Shown here one piece after another: positions 36,540-47,065 of a DNA stretch of 64,000 bases. A model generated the notes under the pieces. That model was not told the origin of the DNA. It made no database searches and saw only the letters and a list, made by a program, of their open reading frames with translations. This DNA is from Eublepharis macularius. Lineage: Eukaryota; Chordata; Lepidosauria; Squamata; Eublepharidae. Position numbers and translations under genes: made by a program. Location of the stretch: positions 84,864,217 to 84,928,216 of the forward strand of contig NC_072799.1 in assembly GCF_028583425.1 (NCBI RefSeq), written 5' to 3'. Each line of letters opens with the position of its first letter. Within the stretch, counting starts at the first letter, position 1.

Positions 36540-37440
36540 CATGTTGATAGGCCAAAACAAAACAACAGAACACCACTGGTGGTCACATAGAGCTCTCAGC
36601 TCATACCAGTTCAACACTTCTTGAATGACCACAACCCATGCCAGACCATGATACTCTTTTTTCACAGGCATTGGAAAGCAAACCTGCTCACAGGCAATCC
36701 CCTAATCTTAAACAACTTCTCACTCACAATACTCTACTCGCTAACACAGGCATGAACTTTGAGACCAGAACTTGAATAAATCAAGACGCCAACTTTGTCC
36801 TCATTTTCACCCTAACAGCACAATCACTGGACTTAACAACACCAGCCATACCATTTCAGGTTCATTTACTTGCTTGTCTTCTGACACTATTAATGCCATC
36901 AAGTGTCCATTCTCTACATCAGACAAACAAATCAATCCCTATGCGAAAGAATAAATAGACATAAATTTGATATTAAAAATCACAACATTCAAAACCAGTG
37001 GGAGAACTTTTTACTCTTTCAGGACATTCCATTCCTGACCTAAGAGTGTATGTCCTCAAACAGAGAAACTTCAAAGGAAGATTACAACATGAGATTGCTG
37101 AAAAGGAATTCATTCATAAATTCAGAACAATGGATGCCCCACCCCACCCGGGCTGATTAGGGACAATGGATTCTTCTCTAACTACAGAAGGTTATTTTCT
37201 GCATTTCCTTCCCTGCTCTAATCAAGCTAATTACATTTCTTATTGTACTTCCACATCCTATCTTACTTCTTTGCAACACCTCTCCCACCTTCTGACTGGG
37301 ATATAAAGACTCAGATCTCTGCTCCTACTCATATTTGATAAGAAGAGCTTGACTCTTGAAAGATTATCCTGGAAACTCTTGTTGGTCTTTAAGGTGCCAT
37401 TGGATTTGAACCTTGCTCACCTCCAGTTTTGTTATCATGT
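36540..37440 (+). mobile_element. Penelope-like element 3' part, broken
   Basis: Recognisable peptides are ITGLNNTSHTISGSFTCLSS near 36825, RHKFDIKNHN near 36960 and NFKGRLQHEIAEKEFIHKF near 37069, which follow the GIY-YIG endonuclease region of PLEs. A non-coding 3' end follows, gagcttgactcttgaaagat then gttggtctttaaggtgccat, of the same type as the HHR-like repeats at 45284 and 58800. Several breaks. Confidence 0.75.
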
Positions 37441-38164
37441 TTTTCCCCGCCCCCTGCTTGCAGCATTTTAAGGATCCCATACATTCTCTTTGGTGCTAAA
37501 GAGAGATTGGATTAACCATAATACTAGCTTTTACATTTTCAAACAGAAACTGTTGTCAGTTTTTCTGTAGACCAACATGGTTCCTTATGGTTTCTGTCTA
37601 TAACAAATACTATGAACTTTGCCATTTACTGGATATTGCACTGATGGCCACAGTGGTATTCAACAAGCAAAACAAGACAAAATATTTCTCTCTAGGCATA
37701 CCAGGGAAATAAAAAGGGCATGTTTCATGTGTGTTTTATTTGGGGGGGGGGCAGGGGGAAATATTTCCAAGTGATTGATAGTGCTGCTAGTGTTTCGAAG
37801 ACCATTCCAGGGAACAAAAGCTGACAAATTTTCTTGAACAATCTATTGTGCAGGGAGCTGCATAACAACTATTAAAAAGAAAAATGCCTATTAAAATTCC
37901 TAATTGGGTTACATTGCTGTTTTCTATTTAATCTGAGAACTCTATATAACTGAGAACCCCACAGAGCATGAGAAAACAGACAGGAGAAGATGTGGCAATG
38001 CAGAAGATTCTGTCCTTTGGACTAGTTCTGGTATGAAAGGGGGAAACTGTAAGAGAGAACTGTTGGAAATTTTGAAGTTTCAACATGGATATGGAGTTTA
38101 AATTGTGGGGCACAGGTATACATATGAGGTGGTTTCTGAGGTTGTACAAAACAGCTCATTCTTA
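37441..38164. other. Unrecognised stretch
   Basis: Nothing recognised. Confidence 0.3.
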
Positions 38165-38560
38165 TGGAGTCTTTCTACATAAGACATCTTAGAATCTCTC
38201 TACACAAGATCTCTAACACAAGGGCACTCAAGTGAAGGGAAACACAATGTTAGCTGGGAAGCCGAGTTTTTAAAGACAGATCAGAAGGCTTTGTCCATTT
38301 TCCCTCTCTACAGAACCAGCAAAGATTGCTCCTCAGAGGGCTAATTTCCTCTTTACCTCCCCTTCTGTCCTGCTGTCAGGCTTGCCTTTGACAAAATGGG
38401 CAGGCAAGTTCCTCCCTACAAACACTCAGATGCGCAGCATTTTCTTTTACCTTAAAAGAACAGGGAAGGAGGTAGAAGTAATGCTCACCCATGAAGAAAC
38501 AGTGGAGAGGGAGGACTGAGAGTCTCTCTACATGTTACTAAGTACCTATGGTGGGACAGT
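38165..38560. mobile_element. Rearranged copy of the GAGTCTCTCTAC MITE family
   Basis: Left-type ends occur at 38168 (ggagtctttctac), 38193 (gaatctctctac) and 38519 (gagagtctctctac), with the internal acacaatgttagctgggaag block between them. The matching right end is absent, so this is one or more partial, overlapping copies. Confidence 0.5.
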
Positions 38561-38845
38561 CAATTGCAGGATTGTACGTGTAGTCCTCAATTCACGTGCC
38601 GGCTGTTTTTGCTTGGCACACATGAATGCCGCTTTCAGGGGAGCTCCCTTTGTGTGACTGCACCTGGAGGTGATTCTGGAGGGCAAAGCCCCAATTCAGC
38701 TCTGTTTTCCGGAGATCAAGAACTATAGCCTCCTTTGACTTACTAATTTGCATTTCTTTAAGGTGTGAGAAAGTGTCAAGATCTGCATTTCAGTGAATAG
38801 ATGTGGGGGAAACTGGGATACTTTTATTAGTTGAGGATGAACTGA
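38561..38845. other. Unrecognised stretch
   Basis: Nothing recognised. Confidence 0.3.
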
Positions 38846-38892
38846 TATCGTCATTGTCGTCGTCGTCGTCGTCATCGTCGTTGTCGTCATCG

Positions 38893-38932
<40 letters not shown>
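38846..38932 (+). repeat. (TCG)n/(TCA)n microsatellite
   Basis: A run of gtcgtcgtc units changes into catcatcat units. On the minus strand it translates as a methionine/threonine run, which has no coding meaning. Confidence 0.9.
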
Positions 38933-39386
38933 TTCTCCCCGCCAGGCAGGATTAGAGCAGATAACATGCATATAAAATGATACAACATATATAAAGCAGC
39001 AGTTAAAATCACATTATATAAATATATAACAAACAGGATTAAAACTGGCGCAGCTACAACATAGTTGTAGTTTCACAGCCTCCTTCAGCAGCACTTGCAG
39101 TACAATCCCACACACAATCATCATGGGTCCAGGGTGGCAGATGACAACAAAACAGAAGGCAGTGATCAGGAGTGAGGGAAAGTTCCCTCTCCCCAGTGGG
39201 AGGACAAAGAGGAGACCTGCTTGCCTCAACCACCAAAAGCCTGGCGGAACATATAGAACATATAGAATGCATGAATGTATTCATGTGGAGCAAATTGAAG
39301 TGTGACTGTGTGAGAGAGTACATGGAAAGTTGGAGGGGGGACACGGGAAATAAGGTTCACTTGAGCGTCCCTAAGCACTTCATAAT
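38933..39386. other. Unrecognised stretch
   Basis: Overlapping frames on both strands; nothing recognised. Confidence 0.3.
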
Positions 39387-39394
39387 GTGTAGAA

Positions 39395-40400
39395 TAGAGG
39401 TGGGCACGGACCGAAAAACAGCCCAAAATTTGACACAGACCGGCTTGGTTCGACATTCATGAACAGGCAGGGCGTCGGATGCACTTTTTCATGGACTTGA
39501 TGACTTTGGGGCCGGTCTGTCAGTTCGTTGGTCCATGAAACCAGACATTCTGGCAGCGAGCAATCAATTTCCTAGACAACATAGGGGAGTTGTCTGCAGA
39601 CTTTCTGTTGCCTTTGGATCACATCAGCCTTAGCCCTGAAAATCTTGATAGGCAGCTCTGGCTTCCAACCAGAGAGCTCCCATTATTCTCTATGAGAACA
39701 AGCATTATATATAACACCTAGCACTGAGCTGCAGTTTCACTTTTCAACTGGATACTGAGGGAGGAACTGTTTGCTGCTGCAGTTTCCTTGGATTGAGCGA
39801 GAGGGAGGCTTGCGGCTTGTGGCTGCAGCAAGGCTCTGGGAGCAAGCTTATTGGGTTTCCTCAGAGGAGGTCTCACTTTTCTGTTTAATATTTTTTCTTT
39901 CCATTCTTATTTGATTGTGGGGTGGTAGGCTAGGGCTCTGCCCTCAACCTAGTCTCAGGGCTGCAGTCAGGCTCTGGGACCAAGATTATTGGTCTCCTTG
40001 AGGGCTCACTCTTCTGTCTCATTTCCCCCTCTTTCAATTCTTATTTAATTGTGGGGTGGTGGGCTAGCCTAGGGCTCTGCCAATTGCTGCAAGCCAAAGC
40101 AAGTCAATTGGTGTTTGCAGCTCCTATTCTATCTACTGGAAGTTTCCTGGGAGTGGCCACTTTGAGAGTCTGTAACTTGGACCTTCAAAATGAAATCTTG
40201 GCCAAACTTGAAGGGTGGCTGGAGGAGAGCCTGCTGAAGACTCACTGCGAGTTTGGCATCTCTGAGTGCAAAGGGGGTGGTCCTAGGGCCCCTGGAAGTG
40301 ACAGACCATGAATCGATGAACCAGTCCGCAAATAAGGGCGGGTCCATGAAAAGTTTGTGGTCCGTGGTCTGTGAAACTTGATGGGCCATACCCACCTCTA
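39395..40400. mobile_element. 1-kb non-autonomous hAT with TAGAGGTGGG ends
   Basis: The ends are TAGAGGTGGGCACGGACCG and ...CATACCCACCTCTA. The flanks are GTGTAGAA (39387-39394) and GTGTAGAG (40401-40408), matching at 7 of 8 positions. Subterminal ggaccg/ggtccgtgg blocks mirror each other. No transposase frame is present. Confidence 0.8.
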
Positions 40401-40408
40401 GTGTAGAG

Positions 40409-41142
40409 ATACAATGAAAGGTCAGCTCAATGGAATGTTTTAGAATCCAAAGAGCAATCAGGGACTGAGAAGGTCAACTGAGATTTTTGCACTGCCCAGT
40501 GAGCTTGCTGGTGCTTAGCTTAGGTGGGGTGGATGGGTGTCGTCTGGCCAGGTCTGAATGGCTGCTGTAGCTCTGCCATGGATTTATTTTTTAAAAAAAA
40601 CTGCAGAACACAGACATTCTCCTCCTGCTGCAACTACACTCTGGTGAGGGGCGGGGGGAGTAGCTCTATTTTGTTGTCTGAGCAGTTGGGTACTTTTCTT
40701 GGCTGCTGTGTTATTCTGCCCATTCAACGTGTAGGAATTTAGCAGTTTAATAAATTTAGCAGTTAAGGTTAGGTAAGTTAGTGCATGAACTGCATATCTG
40801 CAGAACATAAACTCTGTAAAAGTACAATCTGAGACAAATACATAGTTTGTTTTCACTTTTTAATTATTACTGTTTTGTGGACTAGATTCTGTCCGGCCCT
40901 ACTGGGTGCCAGCCTTCATTGCAGGCATATCTTAATCCATCAACATGTGAATTCTAAGGCCACCAATCATCCCACCAAGAATCTTGCTGCTGCACATGTA
41001 TTTTGTTTTGGATTAGGCTTCAAGCCTGCAAAAAGTACTCATGATGGAGAGAGCTCTGTCCATTGCCCAGGACTTCAGGTCCTTGCATATGCTTTGTTAA
41101 TCAACTGATATGTGGGATGAGGAAGCAGATTCCAGAGTCTTC
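40409..41142. other. Unrecognised stretch
   Basis: Nothing recognised. Confidence 0.3.
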
Positions 41143-41260
41143 GGGCCAAGCTACACATGACGAATGACACTTGAACAGCAAGTGTATTTCTCCCTGTTCA
41201 CTTGCCCTCCACTCAATCCACTTGCCGTTCAAGTGTCATTCGTCATGTGTAGCTTGGCCC
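41143..41260. mobile_element. 118-bp hairpin MITE, GGGCCAAGCTACAC ends
   Basis: The first ~50 bases (gggccaagctacacatgacg, then aatgacacttgaac) are repeated as exact reverse complement at the end. Related to the element at 61011-61244 through the shared CCAARCTACACRTGACG terminus. A 3-bp ttc repeats on both flanks. Confidence 0.75.
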
Positions 41261-43319
41261 TTCCTTCTTTTCCCTTGCTGCTCTCCAAAGGGCTTGTCAA
41301 AGTGTCTACTGCTTTTCATTTGAGTTCCTTCTCTGCGTTCTTTATAAACACAGCCTGCTTTTGTGTGCAGGCTATAAATTATTTTCCAAGGAAATAAAAC
41401 AGCTTCCTAGAACACATTTCCTGTTCTAAAGTTGGTTGCATTGCTGCAGGAGGAAAAAAAAACATTGGGATTACACTTAATATCCTTTTACTGAATTCAT
41501 TCTGACCTATGAAATGCATTAGCAATAATACCAGCAGTCAGGCTTGCCAATGACTTCTTGACTACCTAACATTGGGCGAAATTCTTCTGTGATGGGTTCT
41601 GTTTGTTTAATGTGGTTTCCTAGCAAATCGTTCAGTGCAATTGTTTGGCTAGCGTGCTCTTGCCTGAGTAATACAAATTGTTTGCAAAGCTTGTCCATAC
41701 TCATGCATTTTCCTATCAGAACTGCAATTGCTTCTGATCTCTTGGGAGCTCAACCAGCCAGGCTTCTCTGATTTATTTTATTAACCACTTGTGTCCACCC
41801 CCCCCCCCCAGCCTGTAGGCTTACTCAGCCACAGATGCAATACAAACAGATGCATATGAGGTGTGTATGTATCTATATCTATATATATATCACTATATAT
41901 GAGGATTAAAAATTGTTCTTTCATCTCATTGTTAAGCAAAAGGAGTGTGCTATCAAAAGAAAGCACCATAAACTCACGGCGGGCTGGCTCCTGTTTTCGT
42001 CAGGCCTTAGCAAGAGATCTGCAGTGGGCTCCATTCCTTCATTCATACACACCCAAGTGTGAGGGTGGCTGCTGCAGAACACTGGCTGACTCTCCAGCTT
42101 GGAGTTCATGTGCCCTGCTCACATGTTGATGTAGGATGAAGAGAATTCGGCCCTCCTGGCTAGTGGCGTAGCTGCTTAGGGCCGGGGGCTGCCCTTTGCC
42201 TCCCCACAGGAAGAAGACTGACAGACTGCTTGGGCATACGGGGACCAAGGAGGGGGCGAAGCCTAGTGCCTTATAAGGCAGCTCTGCCCCTGCTCCCCTG
42301 CAATTGCCTTGAGTTCAGCCCACCCACCCGCCATGCAGTAGCACAGGATTAGCCAGTTGCTGTTTACCAGGACCAGACAGGAATTTTTTCTTCCTTCTCC
42401 ATTTTGGCTATAGAGAGGGAAGCTTTTCTCCTACCTTGTACTTCTTGCATGGGTTGTGGCAATTGGCTTTGGGTGGAGCTGTAACTGGATTAGGATGGGG
42501 AGAAATGAGCAGGCCGGTGAGCACCCGTGGCACATCCCCATGGGGGGGGGGAGAAATTGGGGTCTGTGAGGATCACTGGTACTGCATGATGCTGCCAGCT
42601 GAGAGGTCAGGGTGCTGTGTGGCTCTCTCCATACAAGTAAGGCCTTCCTGCTTTATGACAAGGTGCTATAAACTTGGAGGGGGGAACCATTTGCCTGGCC
42701 AGCCAGGTCCCAGCCATGTGCTTGGATGGCTTGCGTCTGTGGCAGTGGGGCTCACCCAAACAGGTTAGGGCAGAGGTCCAGGGGTGACCCCAGGGCCTGA
42801 CCTGTACCACTAGTTAGGCCCTTGAGCCTGTGTATATATGTTCAGTGATACGTTGTTGCCAAATAAATATGGCCCATTAGCTCTCAAACACTTGTGTTTG
42901 TCTCTTCTTTCTGTCTGGGGTGGCAAACTGCAGCAGCAGGGAGTTATGTGAGTAAGACACACTTCCCCCTTTCCTAGCAGGAGGGGTTCTATTCTAAAGA
43001 AAACTCCAAGTAGGTGATGGAGGTCGAGAAAGGTACCCAATCTAAAGGAGCTGTCACCCACCCACCCCTTTCCTTCTTTGGTCTCCCATAGCAGGACACA
43101 GCTAATCTTCCCCTAGAGAGGGGTAGAGGGAAGAATGGAGGTAGCGTTCCCCTTGCTTAAATTTTCCTGCATTTCCCTGGCTAGTTATGAATGGTCCTAG
43201 AAGGATCTGTATTTCTCAGAAGGCAGAGGTACAGGGTAAGCTTATAGGAGCCTTTTTGGTAACTAAGCCAATGAATGGTGCGAGGCAATCAAATCAATCA
43301 TAAGGTTTATGAATCAGTG
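41261..43319. other. Unrecognised stretch, 2 kb
   Basis: It includes a C9 run at 41801 and a (ta)n run at about 41877-41900. aataaat at about 42863 followed by tgtctggggtggcaaactg looks like a retroelement end, but no partner end was found. Confidence 0.3.
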
Positions 43320-43689
43320 CTTTTTATTGCTTGAGTCCCTCCCTGAGCTCTTTTTCCAAACATCCAAACTCAGATGTGCTAAACTGGAAAGAGGAATGGC
43401 ACTTCTATATATATATATGTATATGAAAGACACTTCTGGATATTGGTCTGTGATTCTTTGTCAAAGAATTCTTTTGAAACGGGTAATTTTGGATCGAAAC
43501 GCCCCATCAGAATTATTTATTACAGCCATCTATGAACCATTAACCACAGCCCTCTATGGGACTCCCTAACTGAACTTTTACTCTTGTACTCTTGGATACT
43601 CAAGGAAGGGAGTGCACATGGACTTTGTTGCTCCATCTAGAAAATGAATTGTATGGTACTCTGTTTGAAATGTGTACTATAAAGACATT
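43320..43689 (+). mobile_element. Probable PLE terminal region, left part (split by the Harbinger)
   Basis: It holds a hairpin attctttgtcaaagaat (43452-43468), then ttgaaacggg and gaaacgcccc. Similar gaaacggg...cccgtc blocks are at 56110. The sequence continues at 52491 with a gcactttatag end like other PLE tails. Family assignment is inference. Confidence 0.4.
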
Positions 43690-43709
43690 GGTCGATTCCA
43701 CACTACCTT
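43690..43709 (+). repeat. Left terminal inverted repeat of the Harbinger
   Basis: GGTCGATTCCACACTACCTT, exact reverse complement of 52471-52490. Confidence 0.97.
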
Positions 43710-43940
43710 GTTTTAGCGCTAGTTTTTCGCTGCCGCCGCGCTACTCTTTCCTCTGTTCACACGTTTTTTAAAAAAAATCGTTATGGTATCGCTACGGCGT
43801 CGCAGCAGACCACCGCGATTTCATCGCGCTATGAGCTCATTAAATCTTTCACCCCCCAAAGCATCACCCAATCAGTACGCACTCCTCATCTCCGCGGCCC
43901 CGCCCATGCACTCAAAGGGGAAAAAAAAGAAGGGCAATTC

Positions 43941-43954
43941 ATCGGTATGCCGAC
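43941..43954. promoter_or_regulatory. Palindromic 14-mer, left copy
   Basis: ATCGGTATGCCGAC, consensus GTCGGTATRCCGAC with one difference. It is about 250 bp from the left end and 583 bp upstream of the first Myb gene. Candidate binding site for one of the element's own Myb proteins (inference). Confidence 0.6.
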
Positions 43955-44537
43955 ACCTTGACTCAGTCAACCTCCATGCACCTACCCGGAATTAGAACGG
44001 ACCGCTTAGTGACATTTTTCGGTGCAAGCTGTCATGTCAGCTTTCGGCTCGACTGCCCCGTCATGTTGCAAGAGTGGATCTCCAGATGAAAGCCGGGGAG
44101 AATGATGCATGGGACGGACAAGGATGTTGACTGCCCCTCACGGAACCAGTTTCATGTAGTGTGGAAACAGGTGTCCGCTGTGGGTGACGCCTCCCCCATC
44201 ACAGGCGATCATCCACCTTAATCAGAAGATATTTTTTTTGGTCATTGCATTCTGGAATCTGACGTTCCCAATGTCATTATCAATATGCCAACAAGCCGTT
44301 CTAGCGAACACATAAAAAGGCTCTAAAGGAAGATATCAAAACATCTTTCTAGCGCATGCCCCGACCACTTTCGGATCCGTTAATTCCCGCGTAAATTTCA
44401 CCATCATCTCCCGTGATCCAATGCACGATGCAGGAACTCAGACTTTGAGCCTGGAGCGCGCATGCTCTGCTGTCAGAAAATTACAATCAAGCGGGAAAAC
44501 GCCGAGAATCAGAAGCTTCTGGTGATCAACAGTTCAA

Positions 44538-46816
44538 ATGACTGAGCTCCGGCCACAGGTTTCAAGAGGGGTGGCATGGAGGGAGAGGGAAATCCTGGAC
44601 CTTCTCTCGTTCTGGGGAGAGGAGAAAATACAGGATGCACTGAAGAAAAGTCATAGAAATATAGACTACTTTGAGCGCATCGCCGTTCAGATGGCCTCCC
44701 GGGGACATAAGAGGTCGGCGACAGAATGCAGATCCAAGACGAAAACAATGAGGCTAGAATATAAGAAGGTGGTGGCACATAACGGTATCTCAGGAAATGC
44801 TCCCATAACCTGCCCATATTACAGGGAGCTGAACAGCATTCTGCGGGGGGATGCAAGCGTCAAACCGAAGCGTGTTGCAAGGAGCCTCTGTGTCGAGTCT
44901 GTGGCACAGCATGTTCTCCCCGCAGTGCCCTGCTATGACGGGTCAGAGGAGCTTTTCTCGCACGATCTGATAACCATTGATCGTGAGCAGGTTAGAAGTT
45001 CCACCCCCTCCCCCAGAGGTGAGTAAGGCTGAAAAAAGCATTTTTATTGGGGGGGACACAGCAGGATCTCACTACTGAGGATATTTGTCCCTTGTTTCAA
45101 CTTTCCTCAGATGGCGGTGTGGGGTTGGCACAGGCGGCACCAGAGAATGACCTAGATGTCACAGTGGATGGCCTCGCTGACTGTGGTGAGTACCAAAATT
45201 GGGAACTTATCACCAACTCAGATGCAGGAAGAAGTCTTTGATGAAACTGGACAAGGGGTTCCAATATAACTTTCTTTATAATTCCAGAGGAGTTAGCCGT
45301 GTTAGTCCGTAGTAGCAAAATCAAAAAGAGTCCAGCAGCACCTTTAAGACAAACCAACTTTAATGTAGCATGAGCTTTCGAAAATCACAGTTCTCTTCGT
45401 CAGATGCATGTTTTTGTAACATGCCTCTGACGAGGAGAACTGGATTCTCGAGAGCTTATGCCACTTTAATTTTGTTTTGTCTTAAAGGTGCTGCTGGACT
45501 CTTTGATTTTCCTTATAATTATCACCACCCCATGGCCACCCAAGACCCATGTGTTCAGTTGGGTGGTTTGATTAAATGGAATACTGGATCTCCCAGCAAG
45601 CCAAACACTTTCTAATCAGTGTGCCCAGACAGTTGTCTTATTTGAAGCAATATTCACATGTTGCTAATTGTCAGCCCTGGAAAACATCAATGGTTAAACA
45701 TTGCAGACCATTATGATCCATGAGCAACATAGGTTTACACATGTCTCTCTAACATCGCTCATGTTCAATCATGTTGCTATGCACTCTCTTCAGAGGCGGA
45801 GGAACCGTGTCCTGATGCTCAGGAGGAACCGCAGAGTGACGGCGACTCAAGCTCATTGCAGCAAGGTGGCGGAAAGGGTGAGTTTGGACACATGGAAGCT
45901 TGTGACATCTCAGTGACGAAAGTCACATTCATAAATCTGTTGTTTTATTAATCCTTATTTTACAGAAGGATAGAATGATGCTCGGTATTGTCTTTTTCAA
46001 ATTTTTATAACGGAATAAGTGATTTTCTGAAAACAGGCAACAAAGGAGCATTTCATATTCACATGGTGCTTACTCTGCTCGTTATCGGAAAACAGAGCAC
46101 GCGTGTGGTGGGTTATGAGTGTTTTGTTCAGGGAATGAGTGTCATGACTGAACTGCAACATTCTATCACTGTGGGTTTTTTTTCCTGTGCTGAGATTTTA
46201 ACAGATGAGATTATTTTGCCACTGTTTGCTTCTAGAATCAATTTGTGCTCGATGGTTCTTGTTTCCCTACCACTGTACCGAACAACAGTGGTCCAGACCC
46301 TTGGTCCATGGTGATGCACTGTTCTGAGCTGACAATGACTGTTTTCTTTGTGTCTCCTTCAGATTCCACATCAACATCCATGGCTGAGGCTTCCCCAGGG
46401 TCACGCCTTGAACGTATAAAGAGCAGAAGACGGAGAAATGCGGGATTGTTTGCAGTCGCTGATAAGATGATCAGTCAGTCAGGGGAGGAGCATAAGGCCC
46501 AAATTGCTGAATGGCGCATTGACAGGGAGGAAAGCGTAAGGTGGCATGATGAGGAAAAAAAAATCAAAATGATTTTATTGAGGCAACACGTCAGGAGAGC
46601 ATATACTTTAGGCGGGCGTGGGATGATAACCTTCAGGTCATGCAGTCTGCTGTCCTGACACTGCAAACTCTTGGTGAAATTCTGGTCAATCAACAGAGGG
46701 CGAAATCTCCAAAGGCAAAGGCCTTGCAGGATACTGCCACAGAGAACATTGCACCGCGTTTGGGTGTGGCCAAACGTGCCTGTGTTGGCCGTGCCAGAGC
46801 TAGACTGACTCTCTAG
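44538..46816 (+). pseudogene. Myb/SANT-like (trihelix) protein 1 of the Harbinger, four exons
   Basis: Exon 1 (44538-45018) encodes a Myb_DNA-bind_4 domain at about residues 12-105: first-helix tryptophan 14, WGEEKIQ at 26-32, the recognition-helix type sequence RSATECRSKTKTMRLEYKK at 59-77, and CPYYRELNSIL closing it. Exons 2 (45111-45185), 3 (45794-45877) and 4 (from 46363) follow with GT/AG borders and phase-1 introns. They give an acidic linker and a basic, helical tail (RIKSRRRRNAGLF). The frame slips by one at an A9 run (46555-46563), after which the tail continues in another frame to TAG at 46814 (VAKRACVGRARARLTL). Expected role: DNA-binding partner that recruits the transposase. An intact protein would be about 364 residues. 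Confidence 0.8.
45284..45512. mobile_element. Inverted-dimer retroposed unit with hammerhead-like cores
   Basis: A minus-oriented copy (45284-45415) is followed head to head by a plus-oriented one (45416-45512). Both carry CTGACGA, a short hairpin and GAAAGC or GAGAGC, the plan of the hammerhead core CUGANGA-stem II-GAAA. TTATAATT flanks the pair at 45276-45283 and 45513-45520. It lies in intron 2 of the first Myb gene. I link it to PLE termini because the same unit ends the PLE piece at 37346-37440. Confidence 0.7.
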
Positions 46817-47006
46817 TGTTTCATTGACATGTCAGTACAGCACGCTATCTTTGGCCTTCTTTCATATGTGTTGCATGCTCCAATCATTTGGTGGGTGATC
46901 GTTTTGGGTTTGTTGTGGGAAACAAATTTATCTTATTACTGAAAAGTTAACCGGAAATTAAAATTGAAAATGCATCACAGCACCTTGTTTTGACCAACAA
47001 TGAACA

Positions 47007-47021
47007 CAATAAACTTTATTG
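47007..47021. promoter_or_regulatory. Two-way polyadenylation signal
   Basis: CAATAAACTTTATTG is a 15-base palindrome giving AATAAA on each strand. It stands 190 bp past the stop of the rightward Myb gene and 45 bp past the stop of the leftward Myb gene. Confidence 0.75.
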
Positions 47022-47065
47022 TTAAACCACATAAACCTGTTTTTTTTTTTTAAATGAGAGAAACT

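Noticed and set aside
38723-38971. Frame with a methionine/threonine run
   Set aside because: It is the translation of a (TCG/TCA)n microsatellite.
44509-44856. Minus-strand frame opposite the first Myb exon
   Set aside because: Shadow of the plus-strand coding exon, which has domain and splice support.
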